Origin: Spirodela intermedia
Taxonomy: Eukaryota; Streptophyta; Magnoliopsida; Alismatales; Araceae
Reading direction: 5' to 3'
Assembly (NCBI GenBank): GCA_902729315.2
Contig: LR746281.1
Coordinates: 501,001-565,000 of the forward strand
DNA: 64,000 bases
Within the stretch, counting starts at the first letter, position 1. Every line of letters starts with the position of its first letter. This document shows positions 1-10,173 of this stretch, piece by piece. Position numbers and translations under genes: made by a program. The notes beneath the pieces are model-generated. The model made no database searches. It worked only from the letters and a program-made list of their open reading frames with translations, and was not told where the DNA came from.

Positions 1-1041
1 CATTTTTAATAATGTTAATAGGATCTAATGTCACTTCTCTAATTCCTATAATAGTAATTAATAATCAATCGACTGTGGCTAATTTTCTAATATGTTGATG
101 TGGGTTATATCATAACGAAGAGTTCTAAGAATTGGTCATAATGGTTGGTGGCACCATATCTAGTAACCAATATGTAAGAAAACCATTAGGTGTAACATGT
201 AATATTATTGAGTGAGATTTCTCACTAGAGCAAGACAAGGAGATGTTAGAGTTGAATGCCACAGCTGATCTTAGCCTCTCAAGTTCAACTAGTCTTCATC
301 TCTTGGTTAGTGCTAACCTCCAAGGACATAGATGCCTCTTGAGGTTGAGGGTTGGTCGAGCTCATCTAACCCTCTACTCAAGGGTAAATTAGGTGAACTT
401 GACTTTTCATTGGGGAGGTGATCAGGTGGGTCTAACTACCAACTTGAGGTTTCCCATGAAACTTGTAGTAGTGGTCCCTAGTATGCATTGTTCACCTACA
501 ATAAGTGCATCATAAATTATATGGATAATTAATTTTTCCTAAAATTTGAGACATAACTTGATCATGCACATAATTCAGTCCTTTTAAAAATTGATAAAAA
601 TCATATATTTCTCTACATATTTTTTTAAAATATTTCATCCTTCCAGCATTTCAACCTCTTGGCATAGATTCTCAACTCATTTATATATTCTCAGATTATT
701 TTACTACTCAACGTCACAGTAGAGGTTTGGATGATAACTCTGTATATTTCAGTTTCATCCCCCCTTTTTGAGCATGATTGAGTCATTTGCTCCCAAATAT
801 CCTTATGTGGATAGAAATAGGTTTAAAACATTTACTTCCGGTGTCATTGTACTTCCCAATCATATTTTTATGATCGCATCCTCTTCTTCCATAGTTTAAA
901 TTATTGATCTATATGTGATAGCCCTAATTCAAGAGAATGATCTAATTTTCCCCGTCCTTTTAGGACCACTTCAATAAACTCACTTCAATAAATTATTGTA
1001 GATACAAAAGACATCTCAATTGTTTCAGACGTATGCAATGA
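1..1041 (-). mobile_element. Ty1-copia fragment A, copy 1 (gag zinc knuckle to pre-integrase region)
   Basis: This segment is nearly the same sequence as 34,567-35,779 and, inverted, 22,237-23,450. Read on the minus strand, the intact relatives show a CCHC-type gag knuckle followed by degenerate protease and pre-integrase sequence, in copia order. This copy lacks about 172 bp near position 532 that the other copies have. It has many stop codons and starts before the window edge. It ends at 1,041, where it abuts VCCN 5' sequence. No LTR is present. Confidence 0.7.
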
Positions 1042-1815
1042 TTGCAGGTTTTGGCATTTGCCGGAAGAAACGGCGACGGCGATGGCTCTATCTCGAACTA
1101 CCGCCCAGCATGGATGGGTAGGCGGAAGGAGCAGAGCGCCGGGGAAGAGCAAGGCGGAGAAGGTACAGGATGGGTGGAGGAAGCCTGTTGGGAGAGGAGG
1201 AGAGCGAGGAGGGGAGAGGGCGAGATGATTGGTTGGTCGGTTGGTGTGGGGCTCTGGGAGTATAACTTAACCCTCAGAGGAAGTTACCCAGTCTTCTATT
1301 ATTAAAAATCACAATTTTCTTGCGGCTCCCAAACTCTATAATCACGAATGACCTGATCCCTCTAATCTTGTCAAGATTTATAAGAAATAACCCCAATCAT
1401 CACGGGGTCTTTAATCATTCGATAATTTTGCAGGGTCTTTATAGCAAAAACCATTCATTGAGGAAGTAAACTTTTTTCTTTGTCGCTGATGAGTTTTCAA
1501 TGATTTTTAGAGTTGCGTTGATGAACTAGAGATGTATAATTGAAATTCCCTACACATTCTTATCGAAATGCCGTTTCTGCATTTAAAGTTCGAGTTTTAC
1601 AAAAATAGCCCTGAGCGTTGACCTGTTGAGTGCGTTCTCATAGTATGGAAATATGGACCGAAGTTGGTGAAATAGACGGCGTGCAAAATATCAGCCAATA
1701 AATGTGTACAACAGATGGGGAAATGAAAAAGTCAAGTCCATGGAAAAGAAAACTATTAGCCTCCCTCCCTCTTCTGCTGAATACTTGTTCCATTGACTTA
1801 TGCCTGTGAATGAAC
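1042..1815 (-). pseudogene. VCCN bestrophin-like gene: 5' end and upstream spacer (module copy 1)
   Basis: On the minus strand this segment matches the 5' end of the bestrophin-like fragment at 9,230-9,510, up to a few bases after its start codon, where copia sequence takes over. About 0.5 kb of spacer follows (1,310-1,815), also present in the other module copies. Only leader or promoter sequence and the first codons remain, so nothing here can make a channel. The 87-residue frame across it shows no family features. Confidence 0.6.
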
Positions 1816-1825
1816 AGGTGAACAG

Positions 1826-1985
1826 GTGGGCGTTCTGATCGAGGAGCCCTTCTCCATGCTCACCCTCGACGAACTGTGCGAGCAGGTCCTCGGAACCATG
1901 TGGGGAGCGCCGGCGATGCAGATCTTAATTCACGACCAGGTCCTCGCCAAGAGGAAGACGCACTTAGAGGAGAACTCCCCTAATG
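1826..1985 (+). pseudogene. Last exon of a VCCN bestrophin-like channel (module copy 1)
   Basis: A splice acceptor (AG at 1,824-1,825) is followed by an open frame beginning VGVLIEEPFSMLTLDELCEQ and reaching LAKRKTHLEENSPNGRP. This resembles the C-terminal tail of plant plastid bestrophin-like channels (VCCN family), which carry voltage-dependent chloride across the thylakoid membrane. The match is from recalled family features, not a search. The rest of the gene is absent, and the frame runs past the expected end into unrelated residues, so this is a captured exon. It lies antisense and downstream of the 166-aa gene, as in every module copy. Confidence 0.6.
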
Positions 1986-2169
1986 GCCGGCCATACTCAA
2001 GCACCTGGAGATCGATTCCCCGGAGAGCTTAGTACGATGGAGAGAAGTGTTAGTAGAGAGGCGGAGTGAAGAAGAAGCAAGTGGGCCCCGTAGGGAATTT
2101 ACCGGTTCCATCTCGCCATGGCTGCAGCAGACGGGGAAGGGAGGGAAGTGGAGGAATGCACGAAGGTCT

Positions 2170-2670
2170 TCATGCGCGGCGCGCCGCCGCAGCTGCCGCG
2201 GTGGCCTGCTCCTCGGCGGCGGTAAGGTAGGCGTAGAGGCGCCACCTGGTTTCCTCGGCGTCGACACCGGTGATGTGGGCGGCGGCGAGGATGGAGTCGT
2301 AAAGAAAGATGTCCTCCGGGACGGCGGCGCCGAGAGTGAGGCCACGGATCTCGGCGGTGACGTCGCGGAGGCACTGCTCCACGGCCGCCCTGCAGCAGTC
2401 GATCAGCCTCCAGCGCAGCGGTTCTGGGAAGTCGGCGAAGCGGTCCTCGAAAGGCGGGAGGAGCCCGCGCTCAGGGAGGGCCTCACACCAGGTTTCGCCG
2501 GCCTGCTCCAGCGGAGCCCCGCAATGGCCCCCTCCTAGATACTCCGCCGGCACGGACTGTCCCCCCGACAGATCGTAGCCGGCGGCGGCGCCGGTCTTGA
2601 TGGTAGGAAGCCGGCCCTGGTACGCTCGGAAGGTCGGTGACTGCGTCAGACGGTCGAAGGTCCCTGCCAT
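2170..2670 (-). CDS. Unrecognised 166-aa protein (module copy 1)
   Basis: This is a single-exon frame starting with an ATG just after a GA-rich leader; a TATTTAAC box lies about 80 bp upstream (2,752-2,759). I do not recognise the family. It starts MAGTFDRLTQSPTF, has a proline/glycine-rich first third, then LPPFEDRFADFPEPLRWRL, which is the best conserved block between copies, then a probable helical half ending in an alanine-rich tail. There is no signal peptide or membrane segment. It differs from the arm copies at three residues (A/T near 43; LG/PD near 110). In-frame indels between this and the divergent copy at 7,831-8,259 suggest a real protein. Its own promoter and start codon are tandemly amplified upstream (2,690-5,345). 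Confidence 0.6.
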   Translation of the reverse strand: MAGTFDRLTQSPTFRAYQGRLPTIKTGAAAGYDLSGGQSVPAEYLGGGHCGAPLEQAGETWCEALPERGLLPPFEDRFADFPEPLRWRLIDCCRAAVEQCLRDVTAEIRGLTLGAAVPEDIFLYDSILAAAHITGVDAEETRWRLYAYLTAAEEQATAAAAAARRA

Positions 2671-2689
2671 CTTCCTCCTCTCTCTCTCT

Positions 2690-2856
2690 CTCTAGAGCTC
2701 CAGAGTTCCAGAGTTCTGGATCTGTAAGCGACGGAGGGGAGGAGGGAGGGAGTTAAATAGGAGCGTGTGGGAGAGGACGAGGGCGGGAAGGGCTCCAGGA
2801 CTAACGGCTGTGCGATAATCTGGGGGACTGCTTCAGACGGTCGAACCCCCGCCATC

Positions 2857-2887
<31 letters not shown>

Positions 2888-3130
2888 AGAGTTTCAGAGC
2901 TCTTGATTTTAAATAGGAGCGTGGCGGGAAGGGCTCCAGGACTAACGGTTGTGCGATAGTCTGGGGGACTGCTTCAGACGGTCGAACCCCCGCCATCTTC
3001 CTCTCTCTCTCTCTCTCTCTAGAGTTTCAGAGCTCTTGATTTTAAATAGGAGCGTGGCGGGAAGGGCTCCAGGACTAACGGCTGTGCGATAATCTGGGGG
3101 ACTGCTTCAGACGGTCGAACCCCCGCCATC

Positions 3131-3161
<31 letters not shown>

Positions 3162-3795
3162 AGAGTTTCAGAGCTCTTGATTTTAAATAGGAGCGTGGCG
3201 GGAAGGGCTCCAGGACTAACGGCTGTGCGATAGTCTGGGGGACTGCTTCAGACGGTCGAACCCCCGCCATCTTCCTCTCTCTCTCTCTCTAGAGCTCCAG
3301 AGCTCTTGATTTTAAATAGGAGCGTGGCGGGAAGGGCTCCAGGACTAACGGCTGTGCGATAATCTGGGGGACTGCTTCAGACGGTCGAACCCCCGCCATC
3401 TTCCTCTCTCTCTCTCTCTCTCTAGAGTTTCAGAGCTCTTGATTTTAAATAGGAGCGTGGCGGGAAGGGCTCCAGGACTAACGGCTGTGCGATAGTCTGG
3501 GGGACTGCTTCAGACGGTCGAACCCCCGCCATCTTCCTCTCTCTCTCTCTCTAGATCTCCAGAGCTCTTGATTTTAAATAGGAGCGTGGCGGGAAGGGCT
3601 CCAGGACTAACGGTTGTGCGATAATCTGGGGGACTGCTTCAGACGGTCGAACCCCCGCCATCTTCCTCTCTCTCTCTCTCTCTCTAGAGTTTCAGAGCTC
3701 TTGATTTTAAATAGGAGCGTGGCGGGAAGGGCTCCAGGACTAACGGTTGTGCGATAGTCTGGGGGACTGCTTCAGACGGTCGAACCCCCGCCATC

Positions 3796-3826
<31 letters not shown>

Positions 3827-4864
3827 AGAGTTTCAGAGCTCTTGATTTTAAATAGGAGCGTGGCGGGAAGGGCTCCAGGACTAACGGCTGTGCGATAATC
3901 TGGGGGACTGCTTCAGACGGTCGACCCCCCGCCATCTTCCTCTCTCTCTCTCTCTCTAGAGCTCCAGAGCTCTTGATTTAAATAGGAGCGTGGCGGGAAG
4001 GGCTCCAGGACTAACGGCTGTGCGATAATCTGGGGGACTGCTTCAGACGGTCGAACCCCCGCCATCTTCCTCTCTCTCTCTCTCTCTCTAGAGCTCCAGA
4101 GCTCTTGATTTTAAATAGGAGCGTGGCGGGAAGGGCTCCAGGACTAACGGCTGTGCGATAGTCTGGGGGACTGCTTCAGACGGTCGAACCCCCGCCATCT
4201 TCCTCTCTCTCTCTCTCTAGAGCTCCAGAGCTCTTGATTTTAAATAGGAGCGTGGCGGGAAGGGCTCCAGGACTAACGGCTGTGCGATAATCTGGGGGAC
4301 TGCTTCAGACGGTCGAACCCCCGCCATCTTCCTCTCTCTCTCTCTCTCTCTAGAGTTTCAGAGCTCTTGATTTTAAATAGGAGCGTGGCGGGAAGGGCTC
4401 CAGGACTAACGGTTGTGCGATGGTCACAGGGGACTGCGCTAGATGAAACCACTTGAAATGTATATCTCTCTCTCTATAAGAACTTCATTCTCTGATTTAA
4501 ATGGGAATGTAGGAGGCTCGGGACTAACGGCTGTGCGATAATCGGGGGACTGGCACAGACGGTCAGACTATATCTTCCTCTCTCTCTCTCTCTCTCTCTC
4601 TCAGGTTTTAGGAAACTCTTGATTTTAAATAGGACGAGGGCGGGAAGGGCTCCAGGACTGGCGGGAAGGGCTCCAGGACTAACGGCTGTGCGATAATCTG
4701 GGGGACTGCTTCAGACGGTCGAACCCCCGCCATCTTCCTCTCTCTCTCTCTCTCTAGAGCTCCAGAGCTCTTGATTTAAATAGGAGCGTGGCGGGAAGGG
4801 CTCCAGGACTAACGGCTGTGCGATAATCTGGGGGACTGCTTCAGACGGTCGAACCCCCGCCATC

Positions 4865-4895
<31 letters not shown>

Positions 4896-5345
4896 AGAGT
4901 TTCAGAGCTCTTGATTTTAAATAGGAGCGTGGCGGGAAGGGCTCCAGGACTAACGGCTGTGCGATAATCTGGGGGACTGCTTCAGACGGTCGAACCCCCG
5001 CCATCTTCCTCTCTCTCTCTCTCTAGAGCTCCAGAGCTCTTGATTTTAAATAGGAGCGTGGCGGGAAGGGCTCCAGGACTAACGGCTGTGCGATAATCTG
5101 GGGGACTGCTTCAGACGGTCGAACCCCCGCCATCTTCCTCTCTCTCTCTCTCTCTCTAGAGTTTCAGAGCTCTTGATTTTAAATAGGAGCGTGGCGGGAA
5201 GGGCTCCAGGACTAACGGCTGTGCGATAATCTGGGGGACTGCCTCAGACGGTCGAACCCCCGCCATCTTCCTCTCTCTCTCTCTCTCTCTAGAGCTCCAG
5301 AGCTCTTTATTTTAAATAGGAGCGTGGCGGGAAGGGCTCCAGGAC
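2690..5345 (-). repeat. Tandem array of promoter-leader-start units, about 18 copies (module copy 1)
   Basis: Units of about 130-144 bp repeat head to tail. Read on the minus strand, each has ATGGCGGGGG, a conserved stretch ending in CCTGGAGCCCTTCCCGCC, the TATA-like CTCCTATTTAAA, an AGAGCTCTGGAGCTCTAG block and a (GA)n tract of variable length, then the next ATG. This is the same order as the promoter, leader and start of the adjacent 166-aa gene. Two degenerate units lie near 4,420-4,600. Length varies mainly through the (GA)n tract. Many consecutive units alternate between two sequence types, which implies amplification as dimers. Each unit has a short frame of about 36 codons after its ATG. 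Confidence 0.9.
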
Positions 5346-5903
5346 TAACCGTTGAGAGACACTCTGGCGGACTACGTCAGACGGTCGAAGGCCCCGGCCA
5401 TGGAGGGGACGAGGGAGGGGATTTAATTAGGAGTTGTGGCGGGACGGACTCCAGGACTAACCGTCGTTCGATAATCGGGAAGGGACCTCCGTTTCGGCCG
5501 GCGGAATATATCCGAATATGTTGGTTCGCTCGGGAGAGACGGATGCCGTCAGATCGCTGCTGCTCCGTCATACGGCCCACCTTTCTTTCTACGTGAGCCG
5601 GCCCACTAAACTCCTGCCCTCCATGGCCCAATAAGAATTCTTGTTTTAATCTCAATTCTTACCCCTCTTTCTCTCTCCCCCTAATCGAAATTGACATCAA
5701 TTTTTCGCTTGCGGTCCCTGTAAATCTCAAATAATATTTAAAGCCTCCATAAATATCATAATTAAAATGTCCCAGTGGTATTATAACAACGTGAGGCCGT
5801 TTATTTCTCTTCGAGCGTAATCCTGCAGCATGGCCATAATGGGCCCCGCCCGACCCATTATGCCCGATAACGATGCCGTCCAGTTGTCTTCTTTCTGGCT
5901 TTA

Positions 5904-6169
5904 TTAATGGCCTCTTATCGCACCATCTTCTTTTGAATCCCCACATCCCCGGAAGAGCTGCTGCATCCTCGGCCACGAGAGCCGCCAAAAGGCAAATCTG
6001 AGCAGAGCTCTGTAGATCGCGCCTGGGGTTTCCCTTCACTGGCTGCTGCCATCTCTTCTCTTCTCTCCGTCATCATCGGTGTTGTCGGCTGCACCTCTGC
6101 CTGTGAGAACAGGTAGGGAGTTCATACAGTTTATCATCTGCCTTCATCAAAACCCATGAATCGCTGGGA
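5904..6169 (-). pseudogene. 3' end of the C2-domain gene (module copy 1), truncated and frameshifted
   Basis: This matches the last exon and part of the preceding intron of the intact gene at 38,760-39,790. The exon corresponds to 6,100 down to the TAA at 5,904-5,906. It is 197 bp against 195 bp in the intact copy, because of a net 2-bp insertion near 6,027-6,033, so the frame is broken. Homology stops in the intron at about 6,169, where copia sequence begins. Exons 1-4 are missing. Confidence 0.75.
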
Positions 6170-7382
6170 GTTCATACGATTTATCATAGACATCACAAAC
6201 ATTAAAATTAATTATCACTTTACAAGGCATATCTCTAACTAACCTTGTAATAAATATAAGGTTAGTTGAGAGCTTAATAACATGTACAACATATTGAAGA
6301 ATGTCAATAGGATCAAATTTCACTTCTCTAATTTCTAAAATATTAATTAATAATCCATCAGTTGTGGCCACTTTTCTATTATGTAGACGTAGGTTATATC
6401 ATAAAGAAGAGTTTCAAGAATGGGTCATGATGGTTGGTGGCACCCAAATCTAATAACCAACATGTAAGAAAACCATTAGATGTAACATGTAATACTATTG
6501 AGTGAGATTTCTCACCAAAGCAAGTTGAGGAGATGTTGGAGTTGAATGCCAAGGCTGATCTTAGCCTCTCAAGTTGAACTAGTCTTCATCTCTTGTTTAA
6601 TGCTAACCTCCAAACACATAGCTGCCTCTTGAGGTTGAGGGTTGGCCAAGCTCATCTAACCCCTACTTGAGGGTAAATTAGGTGAGCTTGACCTTTCATT
6701 GGGGAGGTGATCAAGTGGATTTGACTACCAATGTGAGGTCTCTCATGGAGCTTGTAGTAGTGGTCCCTAGTATGCATTGTTCGCTTGCAATAAGTACATC
6801 ATAAATTATCTTGATAATTACTTTTGCACTTTGTCCTCCATCATATTTAGGTCAGATCACATGTACTTATGTCATTTGGGTTGAACCATAAATGTTGATT
6901 TTTTTGTATCTTCTAGTTCTACCACAAGGTTTTTATGGCTCTCCTCATTTCTAATGATAGCAATAACTTAAATTAAATTTAGAACTTTCTCTCTTCTGAA
7001 AATTTGAGCCCTAGCTTGATCATACACATAATTCAGTCCCTTTAAAAAATGATAAATGATAAATGATGTATCTAATACATTGACGTGGGTTATATCATAA
7101 CGAAGAGTTTCAAGAATTGGTCATAATGGTTGGTGGCACCCATACCTAGTAACCAATATGTAAGAAAACCATTAGAAGTAACTTGTAATACTATTGAGTG
7201 AGATTTCTCACCAGAGCAAGCTGAGGAGATGTTGGAGTTGAATGTCAGGGCTGATCTTAGCCTCTTGAGTTCAGCTAGTCTTCCTCTCTTGGTTAGTGCT
7301 AACCTCTAAGGACATAGATGCCTCTTGAGGTTGAGGGTTAGTCAAGCTCATTTAACCATTTACTAGAGGGTAAATTAGGTGA
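6170..7382 (-). mobile_element. Ty1-copia fragment A, diverged and partly duplicated
   Basis: This is a diverged relative of the copia fragment at 1-1,041. It carries the same segments (the block TTATATCATAA through the gag-side repeats) with many substitutions. The portion beginning near 6,390 is repeated from about 7,085 to 7,380, so the fragment contains a partial tandem duplication. It retains the 172-bp stretch that copy 1 lacks. It separates the facing C2-gene remnants at 6,169 and 7,383. No LTRs or intact frames remain. Confidence 0.65.
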
Positions 7383-7433
7383 GCTTGGCCTACGAAGGAG
7401 ATATCAGGATCGGCCTCAAGTTTTCACCGAGGA
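7383..7433 (+). pseudogene. C2-domain gene remnant: end of exon 4 (module copy 4)
   Basis: The plus strand encodes AYEGDIRIGLKF, matching TYEGQIRIGLKF at the end of exon 4 of the C2 gene at 38,760-39,790. The sequence then jumps directly to the gene's 3' flank (the stretch equivalent to 19,252 onward), so intron 4 and exon 5 are deleted. Upstream it is cut by copia sequence. It faces the copy 1 remnant at 5,904-6,169. Confidence 0.7.
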
Positions 7434-7830
7434 GATTTTTTAATTCTGATAGATATAGAGGCTTTGAATATTACTGGAGATTTTACAGGGTCCGCAAGAG
7501 AAAAATAATAACAATTTCGATTAGGGGTGAAAGATTAAAACAAATATTCTCATTGGGCCACGGAGGGCAGGAGTTTAGTGGCTGGTCCACGTGACGATAG
7601 ACACCGATCTAACGGTATGCGTTTCTCCCGCGCCACGCAAGATATTCGGATATATTCCGCCGGCCGGGACGATCCCCAGATTATCGCAGGACGGTTAGGC
7701 CTGGAAACCTTTCCGCCACGCTCCTATTTAACTCCCTCCCTCGTCCTCTCCATGGGTCGCAAATCCAAAACTCTGGAGCTCTTAAAGCGAGCGAGCGAGC
7801 GAGAGCGAGAGCGAGAGAGAGAGTAGGAAG
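7434..7830 (+). promoter_or_regulatory. Promoter and leader of the divergent orphan gene (copy 4)
   Basis: This holds the 3' flank of the deleted C2 gene and then a single, unamplified upstream region. A TATTTAAC box lies at 7,725-7,732 in the same CTCCTATTTAACTCC context as in the other copies. A purine-only leader rich in GAGC/GAGA (about 7,788-7,826) precedes GGAAG and the ATG. It contrasts with copies 1-3, where this element is repeated 5 to 18 times. Confidence 0.5.
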
Positions 7831-8259
7831 ATGGCGGGAACCTTGTACCGTCTGATGCAATCGTACCAGGGCCGGGTTCCTCCCATCACGACCAGCGGCG
7901 CCGCCCGCTACGATTTCTGGGGGTGGCAGTCCGTCCCGGCAGCGTATCAAAGAGGGGGTCTTTGGGGTGCTCCGCTGGCACAGGCCGGCGGGACATGGTG
8001 GGGGGCCTTCCCTCAGAGGGGGCAACTCCCGCCCTTCGAAGACCGCTTCGCGGACTTCCCGGAGCCGCTGCGCTGGAGGCTGATCTGCTGCTGCAGGCAG
8101 GCCATAGAGCAGTGCATCCGAGACCTCACCGCCGGGGCCGTCGTCCCGGAGGACATCTTCTACTACCACTCCGTCCTCGAAGCCGCTGACATCGCCGGCG
8201 TCGACGCTGAGGGAGCCAGGGGTCGCCTCTACGCCTTCCTCGCCGCCGCCACGGAGTAG
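7831..8259 (+). CDS. Unrecognised 142-aa protein, divergent member of the orphan family (copy 4)
   Basis: The frame starts at ATG after a GA-rich leader. Aligned by eye with the 166-aa copies, it shares the start (MAGT.RL..S), the QSVP..Y..GG..GAPL.QAG core, the fully conserved LPPFEDRFADFPEPLRWRL block, and the VPEDIF...S.L.AA.I.GVDAE...RLYA.L end. Gaps are whole codons: about four residues missing near position 12, about seven near 95, and a shorter C-terminus. Many residues differ, yet no stop or frameshift occurs. That is unlike the neighbouring VCCN and C2 remnants of the same module, which are broken. It may be a functional orphan gene; its role is unknown. Confidence 0.6.
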   Translation: MAGTLYRLMQSYQGRVPPITTSGAARYDFWGWQSVPAAYQRGGLWGAPLAQAGGTWWGAFPQRGQLPPFEDRFADFPEPLRWRLICCCRQAIEQCIRDLTAGAVVPEDIFYYHSVLEAADIAGVDAEGARGRLYAFLAAATE

Positions 8260-8545
8260 GCCAGCGCAGGGGCTACGGTGGCGCGCCACACATGATGATG
8301 GCCGCACATTCCGCCACCTACCTCCCTTCCCCGTCTTCTTCAGATATGCCGAGCGAGATTATAAATTCCCTAACAAGAATATTTACAGATTGTAAAAGGA
8401 ACGCACTTGCTTCTTGTCCTCTGTGCCTCTCAACTAATCCTTCTCTGTATCGTAATAGTAGTCGGAATAGCCTTTGGAATTCAGGCCTCCCATCTATCAA
8501 GAACCTCTCGGGGAGATCGATCTCTAAGAGCTTGAGCATGACCGA

Positions 8546-8685
8546 GCATTAGGGGAGGTCTCCTCCAAGTGAGTCTTCCTCCTGGCGTGGACCTGGTCGC
8601 GTACTACTCGAATGGTGCCGAGGAGCTGCTGGCCTAGTCAGTCGAGGGCGAGCGTGGAGAAGGGCTCCTCGATGAGAACGCCCAC
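8546..8685 (-). pseudogene. Last exon of VCCN bestrophin-like channel, degraded (copy 4)
   Basis: On the minus strand, after the acceptor AG at 8,686-8,687, the frame reads VGVLIEEPFSTLALD and then a stop codon, followed by recognisable but deleted sequence to the SPN-like end. It is equivalent to 1,826-1,985 but older. It again lies antisense just downstream of the orphan gene. Confidence 0.6.
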
Positions 8686-8699
8686 CTGTTCAGCCACAA

Positions 8700-9494
8700 G
8701 CGTAAGTCAACAGAAAAAGCATTCACCAGAAGATGGAGGGAGGCTAATTGTCCTTTTTTTCCGTGGAATAGGTGTTCATATTTCCCCATCTGTTGTACAC
8801 ATTTATGGGCTGATCTCTCGTGAGCATGCGGTCTATTTCCGAAATTCTGGTCCAGATTTATGGGCTGATTTCTCGGCTGGATGGGCGAGGTCAACGGGGC
8901 AAGGTCTTGTGAATGGCGCACTACAGAGGTCAACGCTCAGGGCTATTTTGGGGAAATTCTGACTTCTAAATATAGAAAGGGCACTTCGATAAAGAATGTG
9001 TATGGAATTTCAATTATAAATCTTTAATTCATCAACGGCGATTCTGAGAATCACAGTAAACTCATTAGCGATAAAGAAAAAAACTTCCACAACGAAAGGT
9101 TTTTGTTTTTCTACATCTCTTTGGTTTAGTTGGTGGTGATGGCATGGGGTTTTTTTTCTAAAGCTTACTAAGATAAGATCAGGTCATTCGTGATTATAGA
9201 GTTTAGAAGCCTAAAATAAATGTTATTTTAATAATGGAAGAGTGTGTAACATCCTCCGCGGGTTATATTCTACTCCCAGAGCTGCACACCTACCGATTAA
9301 AACGTATAGAATTTTTACTCACGGGTGACTGCTATCTTACTCCGCTCACTCTCTTCCTCTCCCAACGGGTCCCTGCACTCACCCTGTATCTTCTCCGCCT
9401 TGCTCTTCCCCGGCGCTCTGCTCCTCCCACCCACCCCATCCATGCTCGGCGGTAGTTCGAATAGAGCCATCGCCGTCTCCGTTTCTTCCGGCAA
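8700..9494 (+). other. Module spacer and VCCN upstream region (copy 4)
   Basis: The sequence is homologous to 21,453-22,215 in the left arm: a spacer of about 530 bp containing TTGTACACATTTAT and TCATCAACG blocks, then GC-rich leader sequence upstream of the VCCN start at 9,495. Compared with the arms, copy 4 has insertions and substitutions. I see no gene in it. Confidence 0.5.
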
Positions 9495-10173
9495 ATGCCA
9501 AAACCTGCAACTCATCGCACCAGCACACCGGCGCATCTCTCTTCGTCGTTCTCAACTCTCACTTCCAAGTTTTCATCCAGGTTGCTGCCGCGCTCTCGTT
9601 CGTCTTCCTTCCCCAAGCCTCGTGCTCGTCGGATAATATGCGGCAAGCCACCTGCCCCTGGCCACTGCTTCCTTATCTCCGCAGGATCCCCGACCGGGCA
9701 GAAGACATGAAGGAGAGAGGGATGCAGAAGCCCCGTTCCCTCTATACCCACGACCACTGGGTGGAGCGTCGCAGCTTCCTCCGTCATCTACGTCACCTCC
9801 TTTTGAGTCTATCTTCCCGCGTTATCCTCTCCTTGATTCCCCCGGTGTTTACGCTCACTGCCGTGGATGCAACCCTAGCCGTGTACGATTCGGCAGTCCG
9901 CTGGATGGCTCCCCCGAGTTCCTCCCGCTTCTGAGGGCGCCTCCACTCCCCTACCAGCTTACAGCCCTCGCTTTGGCGTTACTGCTAGCGTTCGGGGCTG
10001 AAGCATTGTATTCCAGGTTTCAGGAGGGCAGAAGTGCGTTGATGAAGGTCATGACAGGGACAAGCGAGTTGTCTGGGATGGTGATATCCTTAGGTAGCAG
10101 CGGGCTTTCTGTTGATGCCTACACAAAGAAGGCACTCCTGAATTATATAATGGATTATTCGTGTTTTTGTTAA
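9495..10173 (+). pseudogene. VCCN bestrophin-like chloride channel, 5' part, frameshifted
   Basis: The first frame reads as a plastid transit peptide (serine/arginine-rich, starting MPKPATH). After a frameshift near 9,650 it continues RIPDRAEDMKERGMQKPRSL, YTHDHWVERRS, SRVILSLIPPVFTLTAV. After a second frameshift near 9,930 it reads LPYQLTALALALLLAFGAEA and SRFQEGRSALMKVMTGTSEL. These match, in order, the N-terminal half of plant bestrophin-like (VCCN, thylakoid voltage-dependent chloride channel) proteins, including the LTALALALLL membrane segment. It stops at KKALLNYI, where the family would continue. It has two frameshifts and no downstream exons, so it is a pseudogene fragment. Confidence 0.75.

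Noticed and set aside
2047-2538. 163-aa frame opposite the orphan gene (also at 20,740-21,231 and 36,785-37,276)
   Set aside because: It is antisense to the 166-aa frame in GC-rich DNA, starts inside captured VCCN sequence, and its equivalent in the divergent copy does not keep the same length. The sense frame keeps codon-sized indels.
2690-5345. Regular repeats resembling a CRISPR array
   Set aside because: The units are contiguous 130-144 bp repeats without unique spacers, and the genome is plant nuclear DNA.
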